Part shown: piece by piece, positions 25,710 through 34,841 of the stretch
How positions within the stretch are numbered: position 1 is the stretch's first letter
How the letters are laid out: every line of letters begins with the position of its first letter
Source: Faecalicatena orotica
GTDB lineage: Bacteria; Bacillota; Clostridia; Lachnospirales; Lachnospiraceae
Assembly: GCF_003149245.1 (NCBI RefSeq)
Contig: NZ_QGDL01000008.1
Location: 229,678-293,677, forward strand
DNA: 64,000 bases
Reading direction: 5' to 3'
Notes under the pieces: generated by a model
What the model saw: only the letters and a program-made list of their open reading frames with translations
Databases searched by the model: none
Told to the model about the DNA's origin: nothing
Position numbers and translations under genes: made by a program

Positions 25710-27452
25710 TTACTTTATATATGGAGTGTTTTTTATTTTCTTGTTTACCGTCAGTCGTACAATGCAGCCTTCGCCAGGGGCGGACTCGACCGTTATGCCA
25801 CAGTCCGGACCATAGATAAGCTTTAGGCGGCTGTCCACGTTTTGCAGGCCCACGCCGTTCTTCTGGAACGCTTCACTGCCACGAGACAGCGCCGCGGGGT
25901 CAAAACCCACACCGTTATCCGCCACAGTGAAAAGCAGCCGTTCCCCGTCCTCCGCCACCGTCACAGTGATCTGCCCGGGGCCGTCCATCGGCTTGATACC
26001 GTGATAAATGCTGTTTTCCACAACGGGCTGGAGGATGATCTTGGGTACTGTGTAATCCAGCAGTTCCTCCGGGACGGAAATCTCATAGCTGAGTTTCTCT
26101 TCATACCGCTCTTTTTGGATATACAGGTACTGCCGCACATGTTCCAGTTCATCGGCCACGGTGACCAGCTCCCGGCCGCCGCCAAGGGACAGGCGAAAAA
26201 AGGCGGCCAGGGATTTGGTGAGTGCAATCACTTTTTTGTTGTCGCCAAATTCAGCCATCCAGACGATGGTGTCCAGAGTGTTATAGAGGAAGTGAGGATT
26301 GATCTGGCTCACCAGAACATTGAGTTCCGCCTGGCGCAGCGTCCTTTCCTTCTCCGAAACTTCATTCATCAGCTCGCGCACACGGCGGATCATCTTATTA
26401 TAATTTCCGGCCAGCAGTTCCACCTCAGTAAAGCCATGCCTTTGTACACTGATCTCCGCCAGCTTTTCAATCTCATCCATGCCCCGTTCCAGGTCGGCCA
26501 TAGGTGTGGACAGCCGGCGGGTAAATAGAAAACCAAACAGCAGAACCGCACCGAAGAGCATACCACCGGTCAGCAGCACTGCCTCAAAAAGCTGCCGTTC
26601 CAGCATGTGCAGGGTATCCAAAGACACCACGCCCATCATGGTCCAGCCGGCATTCTCGATTTCCGTCTGGTAAGTAAGCAGGTTCTGCTTTTTGTCGTAG
26701 CCGTCTCCTTCTGCCAGAATCGCCTGCAGCTGCTTCTGCTTATCAGGGTCGGAAAAGTAACTGGTGTCCTTATGGTAAACCGGCTCGCCTTTTTCATTCA
26801 GGAGGAATACATAGCCTTTCGTTCCCAGATCCAGACGGCTCAGATGGTCCTCGACAACGCTGTATGGCATATCCATCAACAGAACGCCCAGGTTCTCGCC
26901 AGTGTTGCCAGTGATTTCCGTGCTGATAGAAACCACCCAGTTATCCTTGTCGGAGGAAAAACTCTGCATCCGGGCGCCGGTGAGGATGGGCATGGTGTTG
27001 TGGATGGACTCCATATACCAGTCCTCCTTCATCATGTCCTTGGAAACTGACATATCGAGGCCCTCTTCATTGGAAAGGATGCGTCCGTCCTTGGAGACCA
27101 CAACGATGGATTTTATGGCACTGTCGTTTTCAAGCAATGTATCGATACGGGACAGAAGGCCCTCCTGCAGGCTCTCGTCATCCCCGGAAAGATATTGGCG
27201 GAGGGTGGGGTCGCTTGCGAAGACGTTGGACTCCCCTTTGATGCGGGCGATGTAGGTGGAGAGATTAGTTCCGCTTAAGTCCATCAGCTCGTGTGTTTTG
27301 GAGACGGTCTCATTCATCAGCAGATTGGCTGCGAAGAAATAGACTGCTCCGCTAAGGAGCAGGATAACGGTCAGCCCCGTGCCCAGAACGAACAGGGGGA
27401 GCTGAACGCTGAACCGCCGGAACCAGCCGCGAATGCTATGCTTTTTTTCCAT
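25710..27452 (-). CDS. YesM-family sensor histidine kinase
   Basis: A 580-residue membrane kinase. A first helix (about residues 15-40) precedes an extracellular Cache-like domain of about 240 residues, a second helix near 285-305, a HAMP region, then the His_kinase domain with the YesM signature SQINPHFLYNTLDTIVWM and an ATPase domain (NGVGFDP). Its start overlaps the regulator gene end by 17 bp, with GGAGG within that gene, so they are coupled. Such pairs usually sense extracellular sugars or oligosaccharides in Clostridia. Confidence 0.9.
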   Translation of the reverse strand: MEKKHSIRGWFRRFSVQLPLFVLGTGLTVILLLSGAVYFFAANLLMNETVSKTHELMDLSGTNLSTYIARIKGESNVFASDPTLRQYLSGDDESLQEGLLSRIDTLLENDSAIKSIVVVSKDGRILSNEEGLDMSVSKDMMKEDWYMESIHNTMPILTGARMQSFSSDKDNWVVSISTEITGNTGENLGVLLMDMPYSVVEDHLSRLDLGTKGYVFLLNEKGEPVYHKDTSYFSDPDKQKQLQAILAEGDGYDKKQNLLTYQTEIENAGWTMMGVVSLDTLHMLERQLFEAVLLTGGMLFGAVLLFGFLFTRRLSTPMADLERGMDEIEKLAEISVQRHGFTEVELLAGNYNKMIRRVRELMNEVSEKERTLRQAELNVLVSQINPHFLYNTLDTIVWMAEFGDNKKVIALTKSLAAFFRLSLGGGRELVTVADELEHVRQYLYIQKERYEEKLSYEISVPEELLDYTVPKIILQPVVENSIYHGIKPMDGPGQITVTVAEDGERLLFTVADNGVGFDPAALSRGSEAFQKNGVGLQNVDSRLKLIYGPDCGITVESAPGEGCIVRLTVNKKIKNTPYIK

Positions 27453-28215
27453 GTCCCGCCTCCGTCCTGAACGCTGTAGGCGTTTTTCCATATTTGCGCC
27501 GGAAGCATACACTGAAATAGTTTGGATCGTCAATGCCTACTGCCGCTGCGATTTCGTAGTTTTTCATCTGGGTGGACAAAAGCAGGATCTTTGCCTGCCC
27601 AAGCCGAAGGTCCAGAAAGTAGTCCCTAAAATTGGCGCCAAAATGCTTTTTAAACAGCGTACTCAGATAACTGATGCTGTATCCCAGCTCGTCTGCCATC
27701 GTGCTGAGGGAATACCCGGCGTCGGCAAGATGTCCCTCTAAACACTCGGCCATTTGTGTGCGGACACTTCCTTCCTCTCTGGCGCCAGCGTCCGCTGCCA
27801 GCTTATTTACCTCCTGCCGCACAGCTGCCAGGCTGTCCGCTTCTTTCTTTTTCTCCACCAGGCGGAAAAGAATCGCCTGGATATCGTCCCGGGAGAGGGG
27901 CTTTAAGACATAATCGTCCACCCCTGCCTTGATGGCGCGGATGGCGTAGTCCAGATAGTCGTACCCCGTTATCATGGCAATCTTGACGGATGGGTCGTAC
28001 TCCTTTGCCCGGCGGCAGAAGTCCAGTCCGTTCATTTTGGGCATATTGATATCAGCAAGGATCAGGTCGATCGGCTCTTTTTCTAATAGCACGAGGGCTT
28101 CCTCACCGCTTTCGGCCTCGTAGAACCCAGTGATGCCCAACCCTTCAAAATCGATAAATGCCCGGATTCCCCGGCGGATGATGCTTTCATCATCCACCAC
28201 CAGCAGCTGATACAT
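27436..28215 (-). CDS. YesN-family response regulator (receiver plus AraC HTH)
   Basis: A 259-residue regulator. The receiver has DD at 8-9 and the phospho-Asp55 in LILADINMPKMNG; the C-terminus holds two AraC-type helix-turn-helix motifs (STMADELGYSISYLSTLFKKHFG and IAAAVGIDDPNYFSVCFRRKYGKTP). ATG 28215 follows AAAGGGGG; the frame upstream has no such site. It is first in an operon with the YesM kinase. Target genes are unknown; the adjacent surface protein is a candidate. Confidence 0.9.
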   Translation of the reverse strand: MYQLLVVDDESIIRRGIRAFIDFEGLGITGFYEAESGEEALVLLEKEPIDLILADINMPKMNGLDFCRRAKEYDPSVKIAMITGYDYLDYAIRAIKAGVDDYVLKPLSRDDIQAILFRLVEKKKEADSLAAVRQEVNKLAADAGAREEGSVRTQMAECLEGHLADAGYSLSTMADELGYSISYLSTLFKKHFGANFRDYFLDLRLGQAKILLLSTQMKNYEIAAAVGIDDPNYFSVCFRRKYGKTPTAFRTEAGHGKKA

Positions 28216-28305
28216 TCTAATGCCCCCTTTCCGGTGAGTGCACATAACACCGCACCATACACAGCTTTCACTGCGAAGGATAGGGTGCTGCCTCTGTATC
28301 ATTTT

Positions 28306-28350
28306 ATTATACAGCACCGGTACTCATGGTACAAGTCCGTGAGTACCGGT
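28306..28350 (-). promoter_or_regulatory. Promoter with overlapping palindrome upstream of the YesN gene
   Basis: On the minus strand TTGTAC (28334-28329) and TATAAT (28311-28306) have a 17-bp spacer. A 14-bp inverted repeat, ACCGGTACTCATGG (28316-28329) against 28337-28350 with one mismatch, covers the spacer and the -35. It could be an operator, and its stem may also end the tlpA remnant transcript. Confidence 0.6.
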
Positions 28351-28364
28351 ATCGCTTCCACTAT

Positions 28365-28642
28365 TTAAAAACAGGAGGCCCAATATTTAAGATAGACCTT
28401 TTCTCCTGCAAAGTCGGAGAGCTTTACAGTATTTCCATCCAGATCCATCATTTCAAAATCGGGGGCCAACGCTCCGTCGTTCTTTTTTTCCTTCTCATTC
28501 CTTCTCATGCTGGTGTTCTCCTTTGCGCTGTTTTCTTGTTCATCCGTTGCTGGCGGGCGTTCCCACGCCCTCCGGTGCCGCACGCAGTCAGTAACAAGAG
28601 CGAAAGACTTAAACCCGCTGCCCCAAATAATTTATGTTTCAT
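28365..28642 (-). pseudogene. Decayed TlpA-like thioredoxin lipoprotein
   Basis: The first codons from 28642 (AAAGGAG upstream) give a lipoprotein signal ending LLLLTACGTGG. The reading then shifts frame, and the mature part continues in another frame with APDFEMMDLDGNTVKLSDF and YLKYWASCF. The protein ends just where the active-site CxxC should begin, so the catalytic domain is lost. It lay in an operon with a ccdA-like gene, as usual for extracytoplasmic thioredoxins that keep methionine sulfoxide reductase reduced. Confidence 0.7.
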
Positions 28643-28644
28643 CG

Positions 28645-28782
28645 TCATCTTCTCCTTTCTACTACGTTACCCAAAGAGGGATAATATATTGTCCAGGCTG
28701 CCATCAGGAATGCCCCGTAAATGCCCCGTACAGCGGCTGACCGCCCCAGAATCGCTTCCAGAACTGGGCCGATGCAGGGAGA
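28645..28782 (-). pseudogene. Fragment of a CcdA-like thiol transporter
   Basis: On the minus strand the frame gives SPCIGPVLEAILG and then GAFLMAAWTIYYPSLG, ending in a TGA that overlaps the start region of the tlpA remnant. The P-C-x-G-P motif is the hallmark of CcdA/DsbD membrane domains. A stop lies directly upstream in frame and the rest of the gene is missing. It is the companion of the tlpA remnant. Confidence 0.6.
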
Positions 28783-28979
28783 TCAGGGAGACCCGCCGTA
28801 AGCACTGTTCCTAGATACAATGATCGAACGTCCATGTATGTCACCACTTTCTCTTTCTGTCTTTATTCTACGCCCAGTCGAAAAAGATTGTAATGGAACG
28901 GCTTTCGCTGTTTCTTTGATTTTTTGTGATTGCGTGAAAAATCTTCAGGGGAGTTTCTTCGGTGTATCCCTGCAGCTAT

Positions 28980-29087
28980 ATAAATATTCAATACAGTTCT
29001 TTCATTAAATATGATATAATTTACCCAATCAAAACAACAAGATAGAAAAGTACCAGGAAAACTGCTAAAATTAGAAGTCGTGGAGGA
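28980..29087 (+). repeat. Dispersed intergenic repeat, copy 1 (promoter plus leader box)
   Basis: The first part (28980-29036) contains ATATTCAATACAGTTCTTTC and an extended -10 TGATATAAT, followed by TTTACCCAATCAAAACA. The second part ends with AAAATTAGAAGTCGTGGAGG, the leader box and ribosome binding site of the MBL gene at 29093. Other copies are at 37768, 44576 and 63240. It probably provides the promoter of the downstream gene. Confidence 0.85.
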
Positions 29088-29092
29088 GATGT

Positions 29093-29815
29093 ATGAAAAT
29101 ATATAATGCAGGAAACAGAGTCATGAATACATATCTTTACCAGATTAAAGATGGGTTTGTAATGATTGATACAGGCTACGAAAATAATTATACAAATTGT
29201 ACTTTGTCTATGAAACGAAAAGGAATTTCTTGGTCTAATATTAAATATATTTTTCTAACACACGCCCATGATGACCATGCCGGTTTTCTAAAAGAGGCAT
29301 TGGATAAACATCCAAATATTACTTGTATCATAAGTGAAAAGGCATTTTCTGTTTTGTTAAGGGGACAAAATTCATTTGATGGTGGTTGTAGTAGTAGGCT
29401 TGCACTGTTCTTTTGTTGCATTATGAAATTATTGGGCAATGGAAAACATCTTTTTCCTGCAATCGATGAAACCTATAAAAAAAGATTTATAGAGATAACA
29501 AAAGATAATGTTTCTGAAATTGAAACGTTATTATCTGGCAAAATATTATTTACACCGGGACATACAGCAGATTCTATTTCCTTAAAAGTTAAAAATCAGA
29601 TATTTTGTGGAGATGCCGCAATGAATGGTTTACCGAGTTTACATAGGATAACTATATGGGTAGAGAATAAAAAAGAATTTGAAAATTCATGGAAAGTATT
29701 TTTGGATGAAAATGTAGATTATATTTACCCAGCACATGGACATCGGTTTAAAAGTAATGATTTGTATAAGTTTAAAACTGAAATTAGTAAGCTTAAGCTA
29801 TATCCTTTGAAGTGA
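29093..29815 (+). CDS. MBL-fold metallo-hydrolase
   Basis: A 240-residue metallo-beta-lactamase-fold enzyme. All metal ligands are visible: THAHDDHAG (HxHxDH), GHTADS, CGDAAMN and PAHGH. There is no signal peptide. The substrate is unknown; relatives include glyoxalase II-like and lactonase enzymes. It is expressed from repeat copy 1, with GTGGAGG upstream. Composition is AT-rich compared with the genes before 28 kb. Confidence 0.88.
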   Translation: MKIYNAGNRVMNTYLYQIKDGFVMIDTGYENNYTNCTLSMKRKGISWSNIKYIFLTHAHDDHAGFLKEALDKHPNITCIISEKAFSVLLRGQNSFDGGCSSRLALFFCCIMKLLGNGKHLFPAIDETYKKRFIEITKDNVSEIETLLSGKILFTPGHTADSISLKVKNQIFCGDAAMNGLPSLHRITIWVENKKEFENSWKVFLDENVDYIYPAHGHRFKSNDLYKFKTEISKLKLYPLK

Positions 29816-29833
29816 CAACAATATCTTCAACTT

Positions 29834-29866
29834 CCAGTTTTTCAAACTGAAAATCTGGATTTGTGG
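29834..29866 (+). repeat. Downstream hairpin box, copy 1
   Basis: CAGTTTTTCAAACTG forms a short hairpin; it is followed by AAAATCTGG and TTTGTGG. The same 25-bp block occurs at 39082-39106, again just after the end of a gene. Shorter relatives (ATTTGTGGTAGGAA near 31464, ATTGTGGTAAGGAA near 38480) follow other genes here. Confidence 0.7.
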
Positions 29867-29983
29867 ATTATTCTTTGCTATTGTATTTGCAATAATTTTG
29901 ATTGGATGGAAGATAAAAAAGGAAAATGGTAACGTTCAGTTTATCCGAGTGAAAAATTGGAAAATTTAAAGGGAGGTGCTGAA

Positions 29984-30487
29984 ATGTACGATTTACCTTA
30001 TGGCTATTGTGGTATTATGTGTGCTTTGTGTAATCGTCATATCGTGAACGGGAATAGTGCCTGTTCCGGTTGCTCTCAAAATGGTTATTATTCTGAACCA
30101 TGTAAGATCGCTAAATGTTGCAAGGAAAAGAATAATCTTCATTGTGCATTATGTAAAGAATTTCCTTGTGAAAAAGTAAAAAAAATCGGAGACTTTAGTG
30201 ACCTAAATACTAATGAACATTATACTAAGGCTTGCCATTGTATATTGGAAAACGGATTTGATATTTGGTATCAAGAATATGAAGAGCGAAAAAATCTTTT
30301 AATGACAGCTTTAGAAAAGTATAACAACGGCAGAATGAAGCGGTACTTATGTGAATTGTTTATGCGCGAAGATTTAGTGGATTTACGAGAGATAATGGAG
30401 GTTGCTAATAATGATTTAATCGGTACAACAAAAGAGCTTTCCACTCAGTTTAAGTCTATAGTAAATAGCATTGTCAAAACGAGATAA
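29984..30487 (+). CDS. DUF3795-family cysteine-rich protein
   Basis: A 167-residue protein. The N-terminal half is a cysteine cluster (YCGIMCALCNRH, CSGCSQNG, CKIAKCCKEKNNLHCALCKEFPC), the pattern of DUF3795, thought to bind zinc or an Fe-S cluster. The C-terminal half is helical. The function is unknown. ATG 29984 has GGGAGG 8 bp upstream. A relative of the M2 leader box (CAGTTTATCCGAGTG) lies about 40 bp before it. Confidence 0.85.
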   Translation: MYDLPYGYCGIMCALCNRHIVNGNSACSGCSQNGYYSEPCKIAKCCKEKNNLHCALCKEFPCEKVKKIGDFSDLNTNEHYTKACHCILENGFDIWYQEYEERKNLLMTALEKYNNGRMKRYLCELFMREDLVDLREIMEVANNDLIGTTKELSTQFKSIVNSIVKTR

Positions 30488-30643
30488 ATTGTACGACACC
30501 CTGCAATATGTATGGCGATAACTGCTGTGATCATTATAATACGAACAGCGTTAGAAGATAGTATGCTTAAAAAAGGACTAGCCGTAGTGTTTAACCAAAT
30601 CGGTTGGATATTCTAAATTTGAAATTTTGTGGGAGTAAAAGTA

Positions 30644-30910
30644 ATGATAGAAATCAGATATGTAAAAGCAGAAGATAAAGAATTTTGGTATAGTCTTGAT
30701 AAACACTTGCCAGAACGAGAATTTGTTAATAAGATCAGTAATAAGAGAGGATATATTTTATTGGATAACAATAAACCCATCGGGTTGTTAAGATATAATC
30801 TTTTCTGGGATAATACGCCATTTTGTACAATGTTGTATATCGATTGCAATTATCACAGAAAGGGTTATGGAAAAAAACTAATGGAAATGTTTTTGATTAA
30901 GGGCATTTAA
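30644..30910 (+). pseudogene. GNAT acetyltransferase with internal deletion
   Basis: 88 residues. The N-terminal part is a GNAT fold (begins IEIRYVKAEDKEFWYSLDKH, acetyl-CoA loop HRKGYGKKLME). Then it jumps to MEMFLIKGI and stops. A free copy of that tail with the natural residues before it (VPKYEQPMEMFLIKGI) is at 39113-39181, so about 40-50 residues were lost here, probably at a repeated ATGGAAATG. The acceptor-binding half is gone, so it is unlikely to be active. Confidence 0.75.
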
Positions 30911-30963
30911 TTAAATTCCAGTTTACCCGAGAGGAAAAATTGAATTTATAGAGGAGGACGACT

Positions 30964-31458
30964 ATGCTTTTAGCAATAGAATGTATGATTGCTTGTATAA
31001 TTTTTGCAGTAATTGTCTTGCCTGCACAATATAAAGATCCAGTTAAATATATTATGTCTTACCCTCCAGAAATCAGAAAAAGAGTGGAGTCTTTACCAGA
31101 ATATAAAAATTCTATAAAACGGACTGAAAAAAGGCACATATTAAAGAAACTCATTGCTGTATTTGTATGTGTCGCACTTTTGTCGGCAGTCGCCTATTTT
31201 TCAGGAGCTAAAAACTTTCAAACAGCATTTATACATGTGTTTATCTTATTTCTTACCGTTAATCTCTTTGATGTAATTGTGCTTGATATTGGTGTGTTCT
31301 GTCATAGTAAAAAATTAAGAATAGCTGGAACTGAAAATATGGATAAAGAATACAAGAATTATTTATTCCATGTTAAAGGTGGCATAAAGGGAATTATGTT
31401 GGGTGGTGTGATTTCCCTTTTATCTGCGAGTATAAATTACATAGCATCTATTATATAA
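30964..31458 (+). CDS. Hypothetical four-helix membrane protein
   Basis: A 164-residue protein with hydrophobic segments near 3-20, 61-80, 89-112 and 139-160. Between helices 1 and 2 is a polar stretch with IMSYPPEIRKRVESLPEYK, also seen in Clostridial membrane proteins of unknown role. GAGGAGG lies before the ATG. The box CAGTTTACCCGAGAGG upstream marks it as one of the local cassette-like units. Confidence 0.7.
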   Translation: MLLAIECMIACIIFAVIVLPAQYKDPVKYIMSYPPEIRKRVESLPEYKNSIKRTEKRHILKKLIAVFVCVALLSAVAYFSGAKNFQTAFIHVFILFLTVNLFDVIVLDIGVFCHSKKLRIAGTENMDKEYKNYLFHVKGGIKGIMLGGVISLLSASINYIASII

Positions 31459-31487
31459 ATCCCCATTTGTGGTAGGAATAAAATTAG

Positions 31488-31763
31488 GAGAAAAGTGGAT
31501 ACTATCATCTTGGCTGTCTGTGTGTTATACCAAAATATCAAGGAATGGGAATAGGCACGCAGGCGTTTGAATATATGTTATCTGTTTCTCCTGACTGGAG
31601 ACAGATTACGCTGGTTACGCCTGTTGACAAAGAAGAGAATATAAAGTTTTATACTAAGAGATGCGGATTTAGGCTTGGAAATAAAGTAATGGATGGAAAC
31701 GTAGAAGTTGTTTACTTTTATATGAATCGCAAAATTACAGCTTCTAATTATGATTCAACTTAG
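31488..31763 (+). pseudogene. GNAT acetyltransferase, N-terminal half missing
   Basis: The frame opens after a TAG at 31485. It reads GYYHLGCLCVIPKYQGMGIG, the acetyl-CoA loop, then IKFYTKRCGFRLGNKVMDGN, the C-terminal strands of a GNAT fold. The first 60 or so residues are absent, with no start codon plus ribosome binding site. It is a truncated gene. It abuts the duplicated block starting at 31779. Confidence 0.7.
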
Positions 31764-31775
31764 AAAAATGGAACA

Positions 31776-31916
31776 GACAGATTTGCCCTTCACCATGACG
31801 CCAAAAGAATTGTGGTGCAGCCGAATCCGGAAAACAAGGCATCCTGCGGCCTGCTGCTGTCTTGTGGCTTTGTGCTTGACACGGAAAAAGAGATCTATGT
31901 AAAACTTTTGCCTTGA
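31776..31916 (+). pseudogene. GNAT C-terminal fragment (inside duplicated block, copy 1)
   Basis: The plus strand encodes AKRIVVQPNPENKASCGLLL and SCGFVLDTEKEIYVKLLP then a stop, the end of a GNAT acetyltransferase of the aminoglycoside-like subgroup. The start of the gene is missing. A second copy is at 39573-39710. Confidence 0.65.
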
Positions 31917-32155
31917 ACGGTAAATAAGCTGAACAAATTCATAAAGGGCAGAGCAGGTCAAGGGAAGATGCTTCTTCGCGTGATTTGCTGTCAATAAAGG
32001 AGGGATATATCATTAGCGAAACAATGAAATTTGCAAGTAGAGAAGAATTTCGGGAATGGCTCTGTGAGCATTGCCTATCAAAGGATGGCATTTGGCTTTT
32101 GTTCGGTAAGGCAGGTGGACCAAAAACTATAAAAGCGGGGGCGGCCCTGGAAGAA
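31779..32155 (+). repeat. Segmental duplication, copy 1 (pair with 39573-39949)
   Basis: 377 bp matched by 377 bp at 39573-39949 with no gaps and about nine substitutions that I can count. It covers the GNAT C-terminal fragment and the first third of the YdeI-family gene. This copy continues into an intact gene; the other is cut off by a tetR gene. Confidence 0.9.
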
Positions 32156-32575
32156 GCTCTCTGTTTTGGCTGGATTGACGGACAGATGGAAAAGATTGAT
32201 GATAAGACTTATAAGAAGTATTTTTCTCTGCGGAGAAAGAATAGCAAATGGTCAGAGAAGAATAAGGCATTGGTGAAAAACCTTGAGGAACGGGGACTTA
32301 TGACTGATTTTGGCAGGAAGAAGATAGATGAGGCCAAGAAGAACGGTCAGTGGGACGCTACAAACCCTCTGGCAATCATTACAGAGGAACAGATTGCCTG
32401 CCTGTCTGCACTGTTGGAAGGGTACGAACCTGCTTATACAAATTTTCAAGCGATGTCTCCATCCGTAAAGAAAATTTATACACGGGCATACCTTGATGCA
32501 AAGACAGACGCTGGACGTGAAAAGCGGATTGTTTGGATGGTGGACAGGCTCAATAAAAATTTAAAACCAATGTAG
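32012..32575 (+). CDS. YdeI/OmpD-associated family protein (bacteriocin-protection-like)
   Basis: A 187-residue protein of the YdeI family, with AGGPKTIKAGAALEEALCFG, WIDGQMEKIDDKTYKKYFSL and the late KRIVWMVDRLNKNLKPM. The family is linked with resistance to cationic peptides, but its mechanism is not settled. The Shine-Dalgarno AAAGGAGGG (ending 32004) is 7 bp before ATT 32012, which encodes the residue aligned with the usual Met in (M)SETMKF; the next ATG (32024) is too far. Use of ATT as start would be weak, so output may be low. Confidence 0.8.
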   Translation: MSETMKFASREEFREWLCEHCLSKDGIWLLFGKAGGPKTIKAGAALEEALCFGWIDGQMEKIDDKTYKKYFSLRRKNSKWSEKNKALVKNLEERGLMTDFGRKKIDEAKKNGQWDATNPLAIITEEQIACLSALLEGYEPAYTNFQAMSPSVKKIYTRAYLDAKTDAGREKRIVWMVDRLNKNLKPM

Positions 32576-32708
32576 GCAATTAAAAAAAGTAAACGCCAAA
32601 TAGTAAGTACCTTTTCAAAATCATCATATGTGAGATAATAGACTCATCACTATAAAGTCAAAAAAGTTTAGTACTCAACTTTTTTGACCAGACTACAGGA
32701 GGTGAGTT

Positions 32709-33074
32709 ATGAAATCTCATACAAGTTTAGTTGCACAGCAAACTCGTTTGAGTGAATGGGCCGAACTGGTCAGGGATTGCCAAAATCGCCCACAGGGTAT
32801 GAAAATCGATGAATGGTGCCAGCTGCACGACATGACGAAAGCGAGTTATTACTGGAGACTCCGAAAAGTTCGGGAAGCTTTTCTGGCAGCTGCTGACAAT
32901 ACACCAGATTTTATAGAAGTTCCTTCTTCTCCTATCCAGTCAGAAAATATAGCACCGGATCATAAAACCGTTGCTATGATCAAAGGTAGAAACCACCTCA
33001 CATTGGAGATCACAGACCAGGCATCTGCTTCCTTTCTTCATACACTTTTGGGAGTGATGATGGATGCTCAATGA
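32709..33074 (+). CDS. tnpA: IS66 accessory protein TnpA
   Basis: A 121-residue IS66 accessory protein. The helix-turn-helix region GMKIDEWCQLHDMTKASYYW is typical, and the end overlaps the next gene by 11 bp, as in other IS66 elements. AGGAGGTGAG lies before the ATG. It is needed for transposition but its exact role is unclear. Confidence 0.85.
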   Translation: MKSHTSLVAQQTRLSEWAELVRDCQNRPQGMKIDEWCQLHDMTKASYYWRLRKVREAFLAAADNTPDFIEVPSSPIQSENIAPDHKTVAMIKGRNHLTLEITDQASASFLHTLLGVMMDAQ

Positions 33075-34841
33075 TGGTACAGGATTCAAAAAAGTATACA
33101 TAGCCACTGGCTTTACGGATCTTCGCAGAGGAATTGATGGTCTTGCCAGGACCATACGTTTCCAGTTCCATCTCGATCCTTATGATAAACATACATTATT
33201 CTTGTTTTGTGGCAGGCGTACTGACCGGATAAAAGGACTCCTCTGGGAAGGCGGTGGGTTCCTCCTTCTGTACAAGAGGATTGAAAACGGTAACTTTCGA
33301 TGGCCTCGCACAAAAGGCGAAGCACTGGAGATTACCGCAGATCAGTATCAAATGTTGATGCAGGGATTGGAAATCATTGCCAAGGCAGTTAAGTATACGG
33401 AAGAACAATTAAATACAGTTGATAAGTCGTTTCTTATCCATCTGCTTTTGCAGCAGGAACAGTTGGAAGCCTTAACAAAGGAACTTCATGCATCGAATGA
33501 AAAAATGCAGCTCCTGATGGAACAGGTGATCCTCGGTAAACAGAACCGTTTTGGCAGATCTTCTGAAAAGATGGAGGATACCGGTCAGATCCGTTTTCGC
33601 GAAGTGGATGGAAGCATCGTATTTTTTAACGAAGCCGAAGCTGTATCTGATCTTAGTGTATCAGAACCAGAAGATCTGGAACTCAGATCTCCCAGGCAGC
33701 CAAAACGCAAAGGAAAGAAAGAAGCGGATCTTTCCGGACTTCCGATCAGGCGGATCGACCACTATCTGTCTGAGACCGAATTGGAAGAAGAATTCGGTGA
33801 GAAGGGCTGGAAACAATTACCGGATGCGATCTCCAGAAAATATCGTTTCGTGCCAGCCAAGGTGGAAGTGGAAGAACATCACATTGGTGTATATGCCAGC
33901 AAAACAGATGAACATATGGTCAAAGCAGACCATCCAAAGTCTTTGCTGCATGGAAGTCTGGTATCCCCATCTTTGGCAGTTGCGATCATCAACGGTAAGT
34001 ATGTGAATGCAGTACCACTCTATCGATTAGAACAGGAATTCCAGCGCTATGGTCTTCAGATCACAAGACAGCATATGGCAAACTGGTGCATTCGTCTCGG
34101 AGAAGAATATTTATCGGTTCTTTATGATCATCTTCATGAAGAATTGTATTCCTGTCATGTGATACAGGCAGATGAAACACCGGTGCTTGTAAACCATGAT
34201 GGACGGAAAGCAGGTTCCAAAAGCTGGATGTGGGTATATCGTTCCGGACATCTATATCACAACCGCCAGATTGTCTTATATGAATATCAACAGACGAGAA
34301 ATGCATCTCATCCACGGGAATTCCTGAAAGGGTATGATGGCATCTGTGTGACAGATGGATATCAGGTCTGCCATACTTTAGAAAAGGAGATCCAGGCAAT
34401 CTACCGGGAAGAAGGGAAGTTGAATGCCCTTTCTTCTGATGAACGGCTTAAGCAGCGGCAAGCGGTCATAAAACCACTTGTGGATGCTTTTTTTGCGTAC
34501 CTGAAAAACATAAAGGTATCCAGAAAGGATAAATTTGGAGATGCCGTCGGTTATGCTCTGAACCAGGAAAAATATCTTCGGGTATTTCTCACAGATGAAG
34601 ATGTTCCAATAGATAATAATGCATCCGAAAGGGCAATCCGGGCTTTTGTATCGGGAAGAAAAACTGGCAGATGATAGATACCATCAATGGAGCCAGGGCT
34701 TCCGCGATCATTTATAGTATTGTAGAAACAGCAAAAGCCAACAATCTGAAGCCCTTTGATTATGTGCAGTATCTCTTAGAAGAGATTCCACAACACATGG
34801 ATGACACCGATTGTGCATTCGTGGAAGATCTTCTTCCATGA
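33064..34841 (+). pseudogene. Fused TnpB-TnpC of IS66, frameshifted near the end
   Basis: The first 110 residues are TnpB (FTDLRRGIDGLARTI, FCGRRTDRIKGLLWEGGGF). They run straight into TnpC (YTEEQLNTVDKSFL, QNRFGRSSEKM, VIQADETPVLV, and the late DNNASERAIRAFVSGRK) with no stop between. Near 34660 the A run in GGAAGAAAAACTGG is one A short; the frame ends at 34674, while the next frame continues as QMIDTINGARASAIIYSIVE to a stop at 34841. Restoring one A gives a full C-terminus. Normally tnpB and tnpC are separate genes. Confidence 0.8.

Noticed and set aside
28326..28814. Plus-strand ORF of 162 codons
   Set aside because: It lies opposite the tlpA and ccdA remnants, which explain the DNA better, and it has no ribosome binding site or protein-like pattern.
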